64,000 bases of DNA from Robinsoniella sp. (GTDB lineage Bacteria > Bacillota > Clostridia > Lachnospirales > Lachnospiraceae), in the NCBI GenBank assembly GCA_022788205.1, contig JALEVQ010000077.1:28541-92540 (forward strand). Reading direction: 5' to 3'. The translations under genes and the position numbers were made by a program. Under the pieces are notes generated by a model. That model saw only the letters and a list, made by a program, of their open reading frames with translations. It made no database searches and was not told the origin of the DNA. Shown here one piece after another: positions 17,874-27,698 of this stretch (the stretch's first letter is position 1; each line of letters starts with the position of its first letter).

Positions 17874-18563
17874 ATGGCGAAAAAGGTTCTAGTTGTTGAT
17901 GATGAGAAATTAATCGTGAAGGGAATCCGCTTTAGTCTGGAGCAGGATGGAATGGAAGTGGACTGCGCTTACGATGGAGAAGAAGCAGTCAATATGGCAA
18001 AAGAGAAAGAATATGATATCGTACTTCTCGATGTCATGCTGCCAAAGCTCACGGGATTTGAGGTATGTCAGCAGATTCGGGAGTTCTCTAGCATGCCGAT
18101 TGTCATGCTGACCGCAAAGGGAGATGACATGGATAAGATTCTGGGGCTGGAATACGGCGCAGATGACTATATCACAAAACCATTCAATATCCTGGAAGTA
18201 AAGGCAAGAATTAAAGCGATTATGCGCCGCACAGCAAAAAAGGCAGCAGCGGAAAATAAGAAAAAATATGTGGAAGTCGGAGATTTGGTTTTGGACTGTG
18301 AGGGAAGAAGAGTGTCCATTGCGGGCAAGGAAATCAATCTGACGGCGAAGGAGTTCGATGTTCTGGAGCTTCTTGTATTCAACCCGAACAAGGTGTTCAG
18401 CCGTGAAAATCTGCTGAATATTGTATGGGGCTATGAGTATCCGGGCGATGTCAGAACCGTCGATGTTCATATCAGACGACTGAGAGAGAAGATCGAAGAA
18501 AACCCAAGCGAGCCGAAGTATGTACATACGAAGTGGGGAGTTGGTTATTATTTCCAGTATTAA
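17874..18563 (+). CDS. OmpR/PhoB-type response regulator
   Basis: 229-aa transcription factor. The receiver domain has VVDDEK near the N-terminus, the phosphorylated Asp53 in VLLDVMLP, the switch Thr in MLTAKG and Lys in ITKPF. A winged-helix DNA-binding domain follows (about 130-228), ending RREKIEENP-like and TKWGVGYYF. The ATG follows AAGGAGAAAATTGT, 18 nt after the comEA-like gene. It overlaps the start of its partner kinase. Place in a DNA-uptake operon suggests it may control that operon, but the signal is unknown. Confidence 0.95.
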   Translation: MAKKVLVVDDEKLIVKGIRFSLEQDGMEVDCAYDGEEAVNMAKEKEYDIVLLDVMLPKLTGFEVCQQIREFSSMPIVMLTAKGDDMDKILGLEYGADDYITKPFNILEVKARIKAIMRRTAKKAAAENKKKYVEVGDLVLDCEGRRVSIAGKEINLTAKEFDVLELLVFNPNKVFSRENLLNIVWGYEYPGDVRTVDVHIRRLREKIEENPSEPKYVHTKWGVGYYFQY

Positions 18564-19992
18564 AAAATATCTCCATGCGCTGGGAGAGTTTCAAAAAAGC
18601 CTGCAGTTTCGTATTTTTATCTTTTTTATTTTGGTTGGTACGATCCCTCTTTTTATTCTGAAATATGGGATGCTGTACAGCCATGAGGAACAGATGATGG
18701 ATCGTCACAGCGCGATGATCCGGAATCAGTGCGCGCAGATCTCGAAGGATCTGGTGGAGACGGGATATCTGGAAGGACAGACATCGAACATTGTGGATGT
18801 GGAACTTGCCCAGCTTGCCAGACTATACAATGGAAGAGTCGTCGTCGTCGACGAGAATTTTCGCATCATCAAGGATACGTATGGTATTGACGAGGGAAAA
18901 TTTTTGATTTCCAAGGAGGCGATGGATTGTTTCAGTGCAATCAACACCACGTTCTATGACAATGAGACGGAATCAGCAAAGATTATGATCCCTGTGGTGT
19001 GTGATAACACAGAAGAAATTCAGGGAATGATGGTGATCAGTTTCCCGACGACAGATATCAGTCAGTCGAGAAAGATGCTGAACAAAAATGTGCGCGTGCT
19101 TCAGTGGGGTGTGCTGGCTTTAGTGATTATCTTTGCATTTTATATATCGAGATTTTTGGTAAAACCTTTCCGAAAAGTGACAAAATTTCTGGAAGAAAGC
19201 TCTACGGGTGTGGAGGATGAAGAGATTTCTCTGCCGGATTACACGGAGACACAGCTTTTGACAGATGCGTACAATAAGATGATGGCGCGCATGAAGGAGC
19301 TGGATGATTCCAGACAGGAATTTGTCTCCAATGTCTCACATGAGCTGAAGACACCGATCACTTCCATGAAAGTGCTTGCAGATTCTCTTTTGATGCAGCC
19401 GGACGCACCGCTCGAGCTGTATCAGGAGTTTATGAAAGATATGTCTGAGGAGATTGACAGGGAAAATAAGATTATCAACGATCTGCTCTCCCTTGTCAAG
19501 ATGGACAAAAAGGCAGGGGATATCCACATCCAGCCGACCAACATCAATGAGCTTTTGGAGTTGATTCTGAAGAGATTGCGACCGATTGCCGACAAGAGAG
19601 AAGTGGAGCTGGTCATGGAGACATTTCGCACGGTGACAGCCGAGGTGGATGAGATGAAGCTGACGCTCGCACTGTCAAATCTGGTCGAAAATGCGATCAA
19701 GTACAACAAAGAAGGCGGATGGGTTCATATTTCACTGAATGTAGATCACAAATATTTTTATGTGAAGATTGAAGACTCAGGAATCGGCATTCCGGAGGAG
19801 TCACAGGAGCGTATCTTTGAGCGTTTTTATCGCGTAGATAAGTCACATTCGCGGGAGATTGGCGGGACAGGACTTGGACTTGCCATCACAAGAAATGCGA
19901 TCCTGATGCACAGAGGTGCAATCAAGGTTTACAGCAAAGAAGGCGAAGGAACCACATTCACGGTGCGCATACCGATCAACTATGTAGGATAG
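18520..19992 (+). CDS. Membrane sensor histidine kinase
   Basis: About 490 aa. Membrane helices at roughly 27-50 and 190-210 enclose an outside sensor domain of about 140 residues. HAMP linker, then HisKA with the phosphorylated His274 in NVSHELKTP, then an ATPase domain with NLVENAIKYN, DSGIGIPEE, FERFYRVDKS and GTGLGLAI. Start is uncertain: ATG 18520 overlaps the regulator by 44 nt without a clear ribosome binding site, and a TTG at 18541 is an alternative. It forms a pair with the preceding response regulator. Confidence 0.93.
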   Translation: MYIRSGELVIISSIKKYLHALGEFQKSLQFRIFIFFILVGTIPLFILKYGMLYSHEEQMMDRHSAMIRNQCAQISKDLVETGYLEGQTSNIVDVELAQLARLYNGRVVVVDENFRIIKDTYGIDEGKFLISKEAMDCFSAINTTFYDNETESAKIMIPVVCDNTEEIQGMMVISFPTTDISQSRKMLNKNVRVLQWGVLALVIIFAFYISRFLVKPFRKVTKFLEESSTGVEDEEISLPDYTETQLLTDAYNKMMARMKELDDSRQEFVSNVSHELKTPITSMKVLADSLLMQPDAPLELYQEFMKDMSEEIDRENKIINDLLSLVKMDKKAGDIHIQPTNINELLELILKRLRPIADKREVELVMETFRTVTAEVDEMKLTLALSNLVENAIKYNKEGGWVHISLNVDHKYFYVKIEDSGIGIPEESQERIFERFYRVDKSHSREIGGTGLGLAITRNAILMHRGAIKVYSKEGEGTTFTVRIPINYVG

Positions 19993-20004
19993 GCGGAGGA
20001 ATCG

Positions 20005-21024
20005 ATGAGAATAAGAAAAGGCTTTTTATGTTTGATCCTCGCAGCGCTATTGCTCGGAGGATGTCAAAAAGAGGAAGTACAGCAAGAAGGATATCAGATT
20101 TATTATATGGATAAAAATGAAAACACACTGGCGACGGAGACCTATCTTCCAGAGTCTGGGATATCAGATGATCTGGTGGATGAGCTGATCGGAAAATGGG
20201 TGGCGAACCCGCAGAGTCAGAAAATGACTTCAGCCAAGCCTAAAAATGTCTCCATGATCTCCTATGAGATGGAGAAAAGTTGCCTCATTGTCAATTTCAG
20301 CGCTTCTTACAAAGAAATGTCAAATGTGGAAGAGATGATACTGAGATATTCACTTGTGAAGACGATGCTCCAGGCGCCGCAGGTAAAAAGTGTGCGCATT
20401 ACCGTGTCAGGGGAGGCTCTGACGGACGCAAAAGGACAGGAGATTGGAGCCATGACAGATAAAAGCTTTGTCGATTCTGAGAAGGTGGGGGTCGATGGCT
20501 TTGAGGAGATGGACTATGTGTTCTATTTTGCGGATGAGAACGGGACACTCAGGGAAGAGACGCAGACGATCCACTATTCGACCAGCTCAGAGAAAATTCA
20601 AGTGGTGCTCAAAAATTTGATCGCTGGAACGCAGAAAAGTAATCTGCTCTCAGTGATATCGGAAGACACGAAAGTTTTGAGTGCAAGGATCGAAAATGGC
20701 GTCTGCACAGTCAATTTCAGTGAAGAATTTAATCAGCCGATGGAAGGTGTTATGCCGGATACGAGCATCTATGCCGTGGTCAATACATTGTGTGGACTAA
20801 ACGGTGTCACTTCTGTCAAGATTAATATCGCGGGGGATACGGAGAGTTATTATCAGGATACGATTGATTTGTCCGTGCCGCTGGAGAGAAGGGAAGAGTT
20901 AGTCAACACTGGTGTGCAAGACACCCAGAAAGTGGGTGTCGATTACCTGATGAAAAAAGTGTCAGAAGATGATCAGGAGGAAGATCTGCAGGAGGAGCAA
21001 GAAGATGAGCAAGACAATGAGTAG
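20005..21024 (+). CDS. GerMN-domain lipoprotein
   Basis: 339-aa lipoprotein with signal sequence and lipobox LLGGC (Cys22). Two GerMN repeats are visible, each ending in a VNFS motif: CLIVNFSASYKEMSNVE in the first and CTVNFSEEFNQPMEGV in the second. GerM of B. subtilis works in sporulation and germination at the cell wall; two-repeat GerMN lipoproteins are also found with LpqB-like sensors. The acidic tail (EEDLQEEQEDEQDNE) is encoded over the start of comEC. It follows the kinase by 12 nt and may assist its outside sensor domain, which is an inference. Confidence 0.85.
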   Translation: MRIRKGFLCLILAALLLGGCQKEEVQQEGYQIYYMDKNENTLATETYLPESGISDDLVDELIGKWVANPQSQKMTSAKPKNVSMISYEMEKSCLIVNFSASYKEMSNVEEMILRYSLVKTMLQAPQVKSVRITVSGEALTDAKGQEIGAMTDKSFVDSEKVGVDGFEEMDYVFYFADENGTLREETQTIHYSTSSEKIQVVLKNLIAGTQKSNLLSVISEDTKVLSARIENGVCTVNFSEEFNQPMEGVMPDTSIYAVVNTLCGLNGVTSVKINIAGDTESYYQDTIDLSVPLERREELVNTGVQDTQKVGVDYLMKKVSEDDQEEDLQEEQEDEQDNE

Positions 21025-23269
21025 ACGTCCGCTGTGGACGGCGTTGCTCTTGTGCGTGGTACTGTTCTTCCTGATGGAAAAAGGCGGACTTTTGAGAGAA
21101 GATCCGCCTCCTTCCTGGCTGGAAGACGGGAGAAAAATTGTGCTGGAGGGGCGCATCTGCCGTCAGGAACGGAAAGAAAATTCAATTCTATTATATCTAA
21201 ATCAAGTCACAGTGAAGTCAGAGTCAGACTTCAAATTTTCAAAATATGCAGTAGTATCTATCAAAGAGAAAAAAGAGTGGTCAATCGGGACGGTGATTCT
21301 TGTATCCGGCACGGTGGAAGAGCTGAAAGAAGCATCCAACTGGGGTGGATTCGATCAAAAAACGTACTATGAACAGCAGGGCGTGGGATTGTCCGTGCGC
21401 GATGCGAAGGTGGAAGAGGAACTTCGAAAAGCGTCTCTTTATTTTACTATGCTCGCAAAAATGAGACAGTCTTTTCGAGAGAGCATTGAGCAAATCAGTA
21501 GTCCCAAGGATGGTGCCGTTTTAAAGGCGATGATTTTGGGGGATAAATCAGATCTTGACCAAGAGCAGAAAGAAATTTATCAGAGAGGCGGGATTTCGCA
21601 TATTCTTGCCATATCGGGGCTTCATATCTCATTCTTGGGTATGCTGTTGTATCAGTTTCTGAGAAAAAGGGGACTTCCGTTCGCAGCATCAGGGAGCATC
21701 GCAGCAGTTGTGATCGGGAGCTATGCGGTTCTCACAGGGATGAGTGTTTCCGCACAGCGCGCTGTTGTGATGTTTTTTCTATATCTTGGGGCAGAGATTT
21801 TGGGGCAAACGTATGATGTGCTGTCGGCGCTTTCTTTTGCGGGATTGATTCTATTGGCAAAACAACACCAGAATCTGGGACAGGCAAGCTTTCTGCTGTC
21901 TTTCGGCGCTGTTTTAGGACTGGCACTTTTGCTCCCTGAAATGGAAGAGGCTTTCAAAAGAGAAAAGGAAAGACAGGCAGAAAAAGTGATGCGGGCTTCG
22001 ATCTGTGTGTCGCTTGCCACTTTGCCGATTTCACTGTGGTTTTTCTATGAGTGGTCTGTGGTGGGGATTTTTTTAAACCTGTTGGTGATTCCGACGGTGC
22101 AGATCGTGTTGTTGTCCGGGATTGCAGGGATGGCGGCAGGGATCTTTGGAGAGGCGATCGGGACAGTGGTTGCAGCGCCTGCGCATTATCTGCTTTTGCT
22201 GTATGAAAATCTGGCAAACTTTGCGGGGAATATCCCGTTTGGAGTCTGGAAAGCGGGGAGACCGGAGAGATGGCAGATTGTGATGTATTATGTCCTGCTT
22301 GTTCTGATTGTCCTGACAGCACATTGGAGTAAAAAAAGGTGGAAAAAAGGAGTCTGGGTGGCTGGAGGAATTTTACTTTTTCTGGCGATCGGAAAGCTGC
22401 CAGATACACGGCTTTTGGTGACTGTGCTCGATGTAGGGCAGGGAGACGGTATTTGTATTCAGAATGGGACGAAAGGCTGCTATCTGATTGATGGCGGCAG
22501 CACGACTTCGTCAGAGCTGGGGAGATTTTGTCTGGAACCGTATTTGAAATTTGAGGGAATTTCTGAAATTGACGGATGGTTTGTGACTCACACCGACTTA
22601 GACCATGTCAGTGGGCTTCTCGAAATCTTGCAGTCTTACAGGCGCACCTGGGATGGAAGGAATGGGGAGGGAGTCACGATTGACCGTATTTTTCTGCCAT
22701 GCCGTGAAAAGAAGACAGAAATGTATGATCTGTTAGAAAAATTAGCGACAGAGAACAAAATTGCGCTATACTATATGGAGAAAGGAAAGACGATAAGAGA
22801 AGGGAAGATGGAGCTGGAATGTGTGGCGCCAGACAGAGCAGTGCTGAGCGGGGAAGAAAACAGTGATTCTATGGTGCTTTTATTGAAATATGGAGAATTT
22901 CAGGCGCTTTTTATGGGAGATCTGGAAAGGGAAGGCGAGCAGAAGCTGTTGCAGAGTGGGCTTTTGCAGAATGTTGATTTCCTAAAGGTGGCGCACCACG
23001 GGTCACAATTCTCTACGACAGAAGAATTTTTGCGTCAGACACAGCCAAAACTTGCTGTGATCTCCTGTGCAGAAAACAATCGTTATGGTCACCCTCATAC
23101 CGCTTTGCTGGAGCGTTTAGAGAAGATACATGCAATCATCAAAATGACGAAGGAAAGTGGAGGGATCAAAGTGGCAAGCGATGGGGAACACTTTGGCTTG
23201 GAGGAATATTCTGTGCAGCGGGAAAACAAGATGGATGATGAGAAGGAGGAGAAAGATGAACATTCGTGA
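21005..23269 (+). CDS. comEC: ComEC/Rec2-type DNA uptake channel
   Basis: 754-aa membrane protein from ATG 21005 after AGGAGGAGCAAGA, overlapping the GerMN gene by 20 nt. An N-terminal DUF4131-like segment is followed by the competence domain with many helices (ISHILAISGLHISFLGMLL; LTGMSVSAQRAVVMFFLYLG). The C-terminal metallo-beta-lactamase-like domain has LDVGQGDG, DGGSTTS, HTDLDHVSG and KVAHHGS, the set proposed to degrade the non-transported DNA strand. Together with the ComEA-like lipoprotein this suggests DNA import, though comEB, comF and pilus genes are not in the window. Confidence 0.93.
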   Translation: MSKTMSRRPLWTALLLCVVLFFLMEKGGLLREDPPPSWLEDGRKIVLEGRICRQERKENSILLYLNQVTVKSESDFKFSKYAVVSIKEKKEWSIGTVILVSGTVEELKEASNWGGFDQKTYYEQQGVGLSVRDAKVEEELRKASLYFTMLAKMRQSFRESIEQISSPKDGAVLKAMILGDKSDLDQEQKEIYQRGGISHILAISGLHISFLGMLLYQFLRKRGLPFAASGSIAAVVIGSYAVLTGMSVSAQRAVVMFFLYLGAEILGQTYDVLSALSFAGLILLAKQHQNLGQASFLLSFGAVLGLALLLPEMEEAFKREKERQAEKVMRASICVSLATLPISLWFFYEWSVVGIFLNLLVIPTVQIVLLSGIAGMAAGIFGEAIGTVVAAPAHYLLLLYENLANFAGNIPFGVWKAGRPERWQIVMYYVLLVLIVLTAHWSKKRWKKGVWVAGGILLFLAIGKLPDTRLLVTVLDVGQGDGICIQNGTKGCYLIDGGSTTSSELGRFCLEPYLKFEGISEIDGWFVTHTDLDHVSGLLEILQSYRRTWDGRNGEGVTIDRIFLPCREKKTEMYDLLEKLATENKIALYYMEKGKTIREGKMELECVAPDRAVLSGEENSDSMVLLLKYGEFQALFMGDLEREGEQKLLQSGLLQNVDFLKVAHHGSQFSTTEEFLRQTQPKLAVISCAENNRYGHPHTALLERLEKIHAIIKMTKESGGIKVASDGEHFGLEEYSVQRENKMDDEKEEKDEHS

Positions 23270-24263
23270 GATGGCGGAACAACGAGAGAGAGAGTTCTTC
23301 AGCCCGTATGCAGCGCTCAGTCAAAATTCGAGAGGGCGCGACAGAGAGGAGGAGCCTTGTGATATCCGACCTGTCTATCAGAGAGACCGTGATCGGATTA
23401 TGCACTGTAAGGCATTCCGAAGGCTGAAACAGAAGACGCAGGTGTTTTTAAGCCCTGTAGGAGATCATTATCGGACAAGGATGATGCACACGCTTGAGGT
23501 GGCACAGACAGCGCGGACGATCGCAAAGGCGCTGCGGCTCAACGATGATCTGGCGGAAGCAATCGCACTGGGGCACGATCTGGGTCATACGCCGTTTGGA
23601 CATTGTGGGGAGCATGCGCTGAATGAGATTGCGCCGTGTGGTTTTACACACTATGAACAGAGTGTCCGCGTTGTGGAGCTTTTAGAGAAAGGCGGAGAGG
23701 GATTAAATCTGACATGGGAGGTGCGCGATGGGATCCGAAATCACAGGACAGCCGGCAATCCTTCCACGCTGGAAGGAAAGATTGTGCGCCTGTCAGATAA
23801 GATTGCCTATCTCAACAGCGATATCGACGACGCGAAGCGCGCCGGGATTTTGACGGAGGAGAGTATTCCGAAAGCATACAGAGAAGTTCTCGGAAACACC
23901 ACAAGAGAGAGGTTGAATCATTTGATTCATGATATTATAATAAACAGTATAGATCGAGATGAGATTGCGATGTCCTCTGAGACAGCCGAGGCGATGAGGG
24001 ATTTGAGGAGCTTTATGTTTTCCAATGTCTATTACAACTTAGCTGCAAAAGAAGAGGAGGAAAAGGCGATGGGACTTGTAAAAGCGTTGTATGAATATTA
24101 CAAGGAACACTTAGAACAGATGCCCAGGGAATATCTCGATTTGATGGAAAAGAAAGGGCAGTCAAAAGAGAGGGTAGTCTGTGACTATATCGCAGGTATG
24201 ACAGATACGTATGCGACAAAGAAGTTTACAGAATATTTTATCCCGAAATTTTGGCAGCTGTAG
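23256..24263 (+). CDS. dgt: Deoxyguanosinetriphosphate triphosphohydrolase-like protein
   Basis: HD-domain enzyme, 335 aa, that cuts triphosphate from dNTPs and tunes nucleotide pools. ATG 23256 follows AAGGAGGAGAAAG; it overlaps comEC by 14 nt. Metal ligands are seen as H in MMHTLEVAQ, the HD pair in ALGHDLGHTPFGH, and the distal Asp in LSDKIAYLNSDIDD. RRLKQKTQVF is also a family signature. It lies directly before dnaG, so nucleotide balance and replication genes are co-transcribed, as in other Clostridia. Confidence 0.93.
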   Translation: MNIREMAEQREREFFSPYAALSQNSRGRDREEEPCDIRPVYQRDRDRIMHCKAFRRLKQKTQVFLSPVGDHYRTRMMHTLEVAQTARTIAKALRLNDDLAEAIALGHDLGHTPFGHCGEHALNEIAPCGFTHYEQSVRVVELLEKGGEGLNLTWEVRDGIRNHRTAGNPSTLEGKIVRLSDKIAYLNSDIDDAKRAGILTEESIPKAYREVLGNTTRERLNHLIHDIIINSIDRDEIAMSSETAEAMRDLRSFMFSNVYYNLAAKEEEEKAMGLVKALYEYYKEHLEQMPREYLDLMEKKGQSKERVVCDYIAGMTDTYATKKFTEYFIPKFWQL

Positions 24264-24272
24264 GGGAAACAG

Positions 24273-26039
24273 ATGTATTATTCGGAAGAATTGATTGAAG
24301 AGATCCGGCAGAGAAATGACATTGTCGATGTGATTTCCGGCTATGTAAAATTACAGAGGAAGGGCAGCTCCTATTTTGGCCTCTGCCCGTTTCACAATGA
24401 AAAGTCTCCTTCTTTTTCTGTGAGTCCTGAAAAACAGATGTACTATTGCTTTGGATGTGGGGCAGGCGGAAATGTGTTTACCTTTATCATGCAGTATGAA
24501 AATTATACCTTCCAGGAGGCGGTAAAGATGCTGGCAGACCGCGCCGGGATCGAGCTGCCGTCTCAGGAAATGACAGAACAGATGAAGCAGGAGCAGAGTA
24601 TTAAGGCGCAGATTTTAAATCTGAATAAGCAGGCGGCGAAGTATTATTACTATCAGCTTCGGACAGAAAACGGAGCGCAGGCGATGGAATATCTGACAAA
24701 GAGAGGGCTTTCGACGGAGACAATGAAGAATTTCGGACTAGGATTTTCCACGAAATACAGCGATGATCTGTACAAATATCTGAAGAGGCAGGGAGCCTCT
24801 GACGAGCTGCTGCGCCAGTCAGGGCTGATGAATGTGGATGAACGCCGCGGAATGTATGACCGATTCTGGAATCGTGTTATCTTTCCGATCCAGGATGTCA
24901 ATGGTCGAGTGATTGGATTTGGCGGTCGAGTGATGGGCGACGGAAAACCAAAGTATTTAAATTCGCCTGAGACGATTGTCTTTGATAAAAGCCGAAACCT
25001 GTACGGTCTGCATGTGGCGCGCACCTCACGCAAAAAATATTTTTTAGTCTGTGAAGGATATATGGATGTGATTTCTCTTCACCAGGCTGGTTTCACGAAT
25101 GCGGTGGCATCTCTTGGGACTGCGCTGACCATGCAGCATGCCAATCTGTTAAAGAGGTATGTGGAAGAAGTCGTGCTGACATATGACAGCGATGAGGCGG
25201 GAAGGAAAGCGGCGCTCAGAGCGATTCCGATTTTTAAGGAGGCAGGGATCAGCACAAAGGTGCTTCACATGGAGCCGTACAAAGACCCGGATGAGTTCAT
25301 CAAAGCAGAGGGGTCACAAAAATTTCAGGAGAGGATTGACCACGCTGAGAACAGTTTCCTCTTTGAGATCTCTGTCCTTGAAAAGAATTACCAGATGAGT
25401 GACCCGGAGAGCAAAACGTTGTTCTTCCGGGAGGTCGCTGCAAAGCTGATGGAGTTTGACCAGGAATTGGAAAGAGAAAACTACATTGAGGCGGTGGCAG
25501 TCCGCTACGGCGTGGGGTTCGAAAATCTGAGAAAGATGGTGAACCAGCTTGCGATGAAGGGATACCAGCCAAAGGCAGAGGAGCCCAGAAAAGAGCGAAA
25601 AGCACAGGAGAAGGAAAATGGCATGAAAACATCGCAGAAGCTGCTGCTGACATGGCTGATCGAATATCCGAAACTGTTTGAGACGACGAAAGCGTATATC
25701 TCTCCGGAAGATTTCACAGAAGAACTGTATCAGACGGTGGCAGAGATGTTGTATGAGCAGAAAAATGCGGGAGAGATCAACCCAGCGAAGATTATCAACC
25801 ATTTTGAAGATCCTGAACAGCAAAGACAAGTGGCAGAATTGTTCAATACGACTGTCCCTGTGGAGACCAAGGAAGATCTCGAGAAAGCTGTCAGGGAGAC
25901 GATCGCCAGAGTGATGGAGAACAGCCTTGCGGCTCAGAATGCGAAGCTTGACCCGACTGACATGGCGGGACTTCAGAGGCTGATTGCAAATAAGAGAAAA
26001 TTGCAGGATTTATCAAAAAGTCCAAAAAATTTTTTGTGA
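24273..26039 (+). CDS. dnaG: DNA primase
   Basis: Makes RNA primers for replication. 588 aa. The CHC2 zinc ribbon has Cys38, His41, Cys59 and Cys62 (CPFH and CFGC). The catalytic TOPRIM domain shows EGYMDVISL, then TYDSDEAG with the metal-binding acids. The C-terminal DnaB-binding region starts about residue 450. ATG 24273 is 9 nt after dgt. In B. subtilis and most Firmicutes dnaG is followed by sigA (rpoD); here the next gene, 13 nt on, is trmK. Confidence 0.97.
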   Translation: MYYSEELIEEIRQRNDIVDVISGYVKLQRKGSSYFGLCPFHNEKSPSFSVSPEKQMYYCFGCGAGGNVFTFIMQYENYTFQEAVKMLADRAGIELPSQEMTEQMKQEQSIKAQILNLNKQAAKYYYYQLRTENGAQAMEYLTKRGLSTETMKNFGLGFSTKYSDDLYKYLKRQGASDELLRQSGLMNVDERRGMYDRFWNRVIFPIQDVNGRVIGFGGRVMGDGKPKYLNSPETIVFDKSRNLYGLHVARTSRKKYFLVCEGYMDVISLHQAGFTNAVASLGTALTMQHANLLKRYVEEVVLTYDSDEAGRKAALRAIPIFKEAGISTKVLHMEPYKDPDEFIKAEGSQKFQERIDHAENSFLFEISVLEKNYQMSDPESKTLFFREVAAKLMEFDQELERENYIEAVAVRYGVGFENLRKMVNQLAMKGYQPKAEEPRKERKAQEKENGMKTSQKLLLTWLIEYPKLFETTKAYISPEDFTEELYQTVAEMLYEQKNAGEINPAKIINHFEDPEQQRQVAELFNTTVPVETKEDLEKAVRETIARVMENSLAAQNAKLDPTDMAGLQRLIANKRKLQDLSKSPKNFL

Positions 26040-26052
26040 GAGGAGCAGAAAG

Positions 26053-26757
26053 TTGCAGTTATCGAAAAGGTTATCGGCGATAGCGTCGATGGTGGAGGAG
26101 AGAGAGTGCCTCGCAGATGTGGGGACAGACCACGGATATATTCCGATTTTTCTTGTAGAGCAGGGAAAGATCGCGCGTGCGATTGCGATGGATATCAACG
26201 AAGGACCGTTAAAGCGCGCAAGAGAACATATTTTGGAACATGGGCTGGAGGATCGCATCTGTACCAGGCAATCCAACGGTGTGGCACAGCTGAGAGAGGG
26301 GGAAGCGCAGAGTGTAGTCATCGCAGGAATGGGAGGATTACTTACGATGCAGATTCTGAGTGAAGGGCGCGAGGTCTTAAAAAGTGTCAAAGAGCTGATT
26401 TTGCAGCCACAGTCTGAGATTGGTCTGGTACGCCGTTTCCTGCAGGAACAGGAATATCAGATTGTCGATGAAAATATGGTAGAAGAGGATGGAAAATATT
26501 ATCCGATGATGCGGGTGCTTCACGGCAAAATGGATGCGTGGACAGACACGGAGTATCTCTATGGGAGATATCTACTTTTGAAAAAAGATCCTACGCTGCT
26601 TGCTTTTCTGGAAAGAGAGGAGCAGACATATGATGGCGTGATGGAAAGACTCAGAGAAAACGAAAGCTTAAAGACGCAGAGGCGGAGAGAAGAGATTCAC
26701 GCGAAACTGCTCTTGATTGGGGAGGCAAAGAAAGCCTATGTAAGAGAGCAGGGATAA
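26053..26757 (+). CDS. trmK: tRNA (adenine(22)-N1)-methyltransferase
   Basis: SAM-dependent methyltransferase modifying A22 of tRNA, 234 aa. TTG 26053 is chosen because GAGAGGAGCAGAAAG precedes it; the frame upstream lies inside dnaG. Motif I is LADVGTDHGYIPIFL and motif IV VIAGMGGLLTMQIL; QPQSEIGLVRRFL is a TrmK signature. A C-terminal coiled segment (about 185-234) matches the family. It keeps its usual position before the Nif3-like gene. Confidence 0.92.
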   Translation: MQLSKRLSAIASMVEERECLADVGTDHGYIPIFLVEQGKIARAIAMDINEGPLKRAREHILEHGLEDRICTRQSNGVAQLREGEAQSVVIAGMGGLLTMQILSEGREVLKSVKELILQPQSEIGLVRRFLQEQEYQIVDENMVEEDGKYYPMMRVLHGKMDAWTDTEYLYGRYLLLKKDPTLLAFLEREEQTYDGVMERLRENESLKTQRRREEIHAKLLLIGEAKKAYVREQG

Positions 26758-26892
26758 AAGTGCAGAAAAGAGAAGAGAATAAGAAGAGGCAGGGAGAAAC
26801 AGCAGAGACGAAAAGTTTGGGAGAAAGGATTGGCAGCAGATATGCGGCGCTCCGGAAAGAATAGAAGACGTTTCCGGAGATGGGTATACCAT

Positions 26893-27681
26893 ATGAAATG
26901 CAGAGAAATAATAGCAAAACTAGAACAATTGTATCCACCTAAATTTGCGGCTTCCTGGGATAACCCAGGACTGCAGGTGGGAGACAGAGAAAAGGAGATT
27001 CAGACGGTCTATCTGGCACTCGATGCCACAGATGAGGTGATAGAGCATGCCATTCAGGAGAAAACGGATCTTCTGATCACGCATCACCCGATGATCTTCT
27101 CAGGTTTAAAGTCCGTGACGGCAGAACATTTTATTGGCAGGAGAGTGATGCGCATGATCCAGAGTGGGATGTGCTATTATGCCATCCACACCAATTATGA
27201 TGTCGCGAAGATGGCGGAGCTGAGCGCGGATTATCTCGAATTGAAAGACACCAAAATTTTGAGTGTCTCTTACTGCGAAGGCGAGACGGGTATCCAGGAA
27301 GGATATGGAAGAGTGGGTGATCTTGCGGAGGAGATGACGCTGGAACAATGCGCAGATGCGGTAAAACGGGCTTTTTCTCTGAGGGAGGTCAAAGTATTTG
27401 GCGATCCTTGTCAGAAGATACGGCGCGCTGCAATTCTTCCGGGTTCCGGCAAAAGCATGATTTTGGATGCACTGAAGAGCAAAGCGGATGTGATGATTAC
27501 AGGCGATATCGACCATCACGCAGGGATTGACGCGGTGGCACAGGGACTTGCCATCATCGATGCGGGACATTATGGGACAGAACACATTTTTATGGAGCAG
27601 ATGAGGAAGGAGCTTGAACAAGATTTTCCGGAGCTCACTGTAAAAAGGGAGGCTTTCGCCGTGCCTTTCCGGATGATGTGA
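26893..27681 (+). CDS. Nif3-like dinuclear metal centre protein
   Basis: 262-aa protein of the Nif3/YqfO/DUF34 family. Metal-binding residues are seen in LLITHHPMIFSGLKS (two His), HTNYD near residue 100, and DAGHYGTEH at the C-terminus. The protein forms a hexameric toroid; proposed roles include GTP cyclohydrolase-like or metal-handling activity, none firmly shown. ATG 26893 has a weak GGAGATGG upstream. A 135-nt purine-rich gap after trmK contains no credible frame. Confidence 0.9.
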   Translation: MKCREIIAKLEQLYPPKFAASWDNPGLQVGDREKEIQTVYLALDATDEVIEHAIQEKTDLLITHHPMIFSGLKSVTAEHFIGRRVMRMIQSGMCYYAIHTNYDVAKMAELSADYLELKDTKILSVSYCEGETGIQEGYGRVGDLAEEMTLEQCADAVKRAFSLREVKVFGDPCQKIRRAAILPGSGKSMILDALKSKADVMITGDIDHHAGIDAVAQGLAIIDAGHYGTEHIFMEQMRKELEQDFPELTVKREAFAVPFRMM

Positions 27682-27698
27682 CAGAAGGGAGTGGAGAT

